Source of the DNA: Anaerobacillus sp.
GTDB taxonomy: Bacteria; Bacillota; Bacilli; Bacillales_H; Anaerobacillaceae
Assembly: GCA_007120055.1 (NCBI GenBank)
Contig: SKOL01000715.1
Span: 1 to 5,856, forward strand
DNA length: 5,856 bases
Direction: 5' to 3'
Position 1 is the first letter of the stretch. Each line of letters opens with the position of its first letter. The translations under genes and the position numbers were made by a program. The notes below the pieces were generated by a model. It was not told where the DNA came from. It searched no databases and saw only the letters and a program-made list of their open reading frames with translations. Below, piece after piece: positions 5,801-5,856 of the stretch.

Positions 5801-5843
5801 CTTATAGTATAATGTGTTTAATAGAATTTTTATTTAGTGACAA
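5801..5843 (-). promoter_or_regulatory. Weak candidate promoter region for the GH13/esterase unit
   Basis: Minus strand: a -35-like TTGTCA (5843-5838) is followed after 17 bases by a poor -10 TAAACA. Better -10 look-alikes TATACT (5811-5806) and TATAAG (5806-5801) have no -35 at proper distance. The AT-rich stretch ahead of a strong ribosome binding site fits a promoter, but the exact boxes cannot be fixed. I see no clear catabolite-response (CcpA) site. Confidence 0.2.
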
Positions 5844-5856
5844 TGCTACAAAACAT

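Noticed and set aside
1..5856. CRISPR array, tRNA, rRNA, transposase or phage genes
   Set aside because: No regularly spaced repeats, cloverleaf, ribosomal RNA sequence or transposase/integrase motif was seen on either strand.

Overview
The window looks like a chromosomal stretch from a low-GC Gram-positive bacterium of the Bacillus group. The evidence is AT-rich DNA, strong AGGAGG-type ribosome binding sites, a secreted subtilisin, a Bacillus-type cyclomaltodextrinase/neopullulanase relic, a RimL-type acetyltransferase relic and intrinsic terminators ending in U-runs. Every gene or gene relic I can support lies on the minus strand, so the region is read from high to low coordinates.

In transcription order: (1) 5770-4620 is a GH13 maltodextrin hydrolase gene that keeps its ribosome binding site and first ten codons. 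It has lost roughly 180 codons of its front half and is frameshifted at the junction, while the catalytic Asp, Glu and Asp are still intact. (2) 4570-3809 is an intact cytoplasmic esterase-like alpha/beta hydrolase, probably the second gene of the same unit. (3) 3717-3579 is the most important element here: a type I cyclic-di-GMP (GEMM-I) riboswitch aptamer, followed by an overlapping antiterminator and an intrinsic terminator with a UUCG loop. (4) 3517-1799, directly under this switch, encodes a secreted subtilisin-like serine protease. It has a signal peptide, an I9 propeptide, the S8 catalytic domain, Pro/Glu-rich linkers, a helical module and a C-terminal Ig-like (Big-1-type) domain, and it ends at a terminator at 1719-1677. 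(5) 1645-1173 is a decayed GNAT acetyltransferase with two in-frame stops and one frameshift. (6) 1005-475 is an unrecognised 176-residue soluble protein with its own candidate promoter and a possible tiny upstream ORF. (7) 474-1 has no intact gene. It holds a possible membrane-protein relic, a 14-bp palindrome, an imperfect inverted repeat, three tandem 8-mers and a minus-strand terminator at the window edge.

The working system is the riboswitch plus protease. From the pairing, ligand binding should hold the 3' strand of P1, prevent the antiterminator and allow termination. High cyclic-di-GMP (sessile state) would then turn off a secreted, possibly surface-acting protease, and falling cyclic-di-GMP would release it, as expected for dispersal or remodelling of the matrix. 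The aptamer identity and the mutually exclusive hairpins are read from sequence; the direction of control and the physiology are inference. The two pseudogenes suggest an otherwise eroding neighbourhood.
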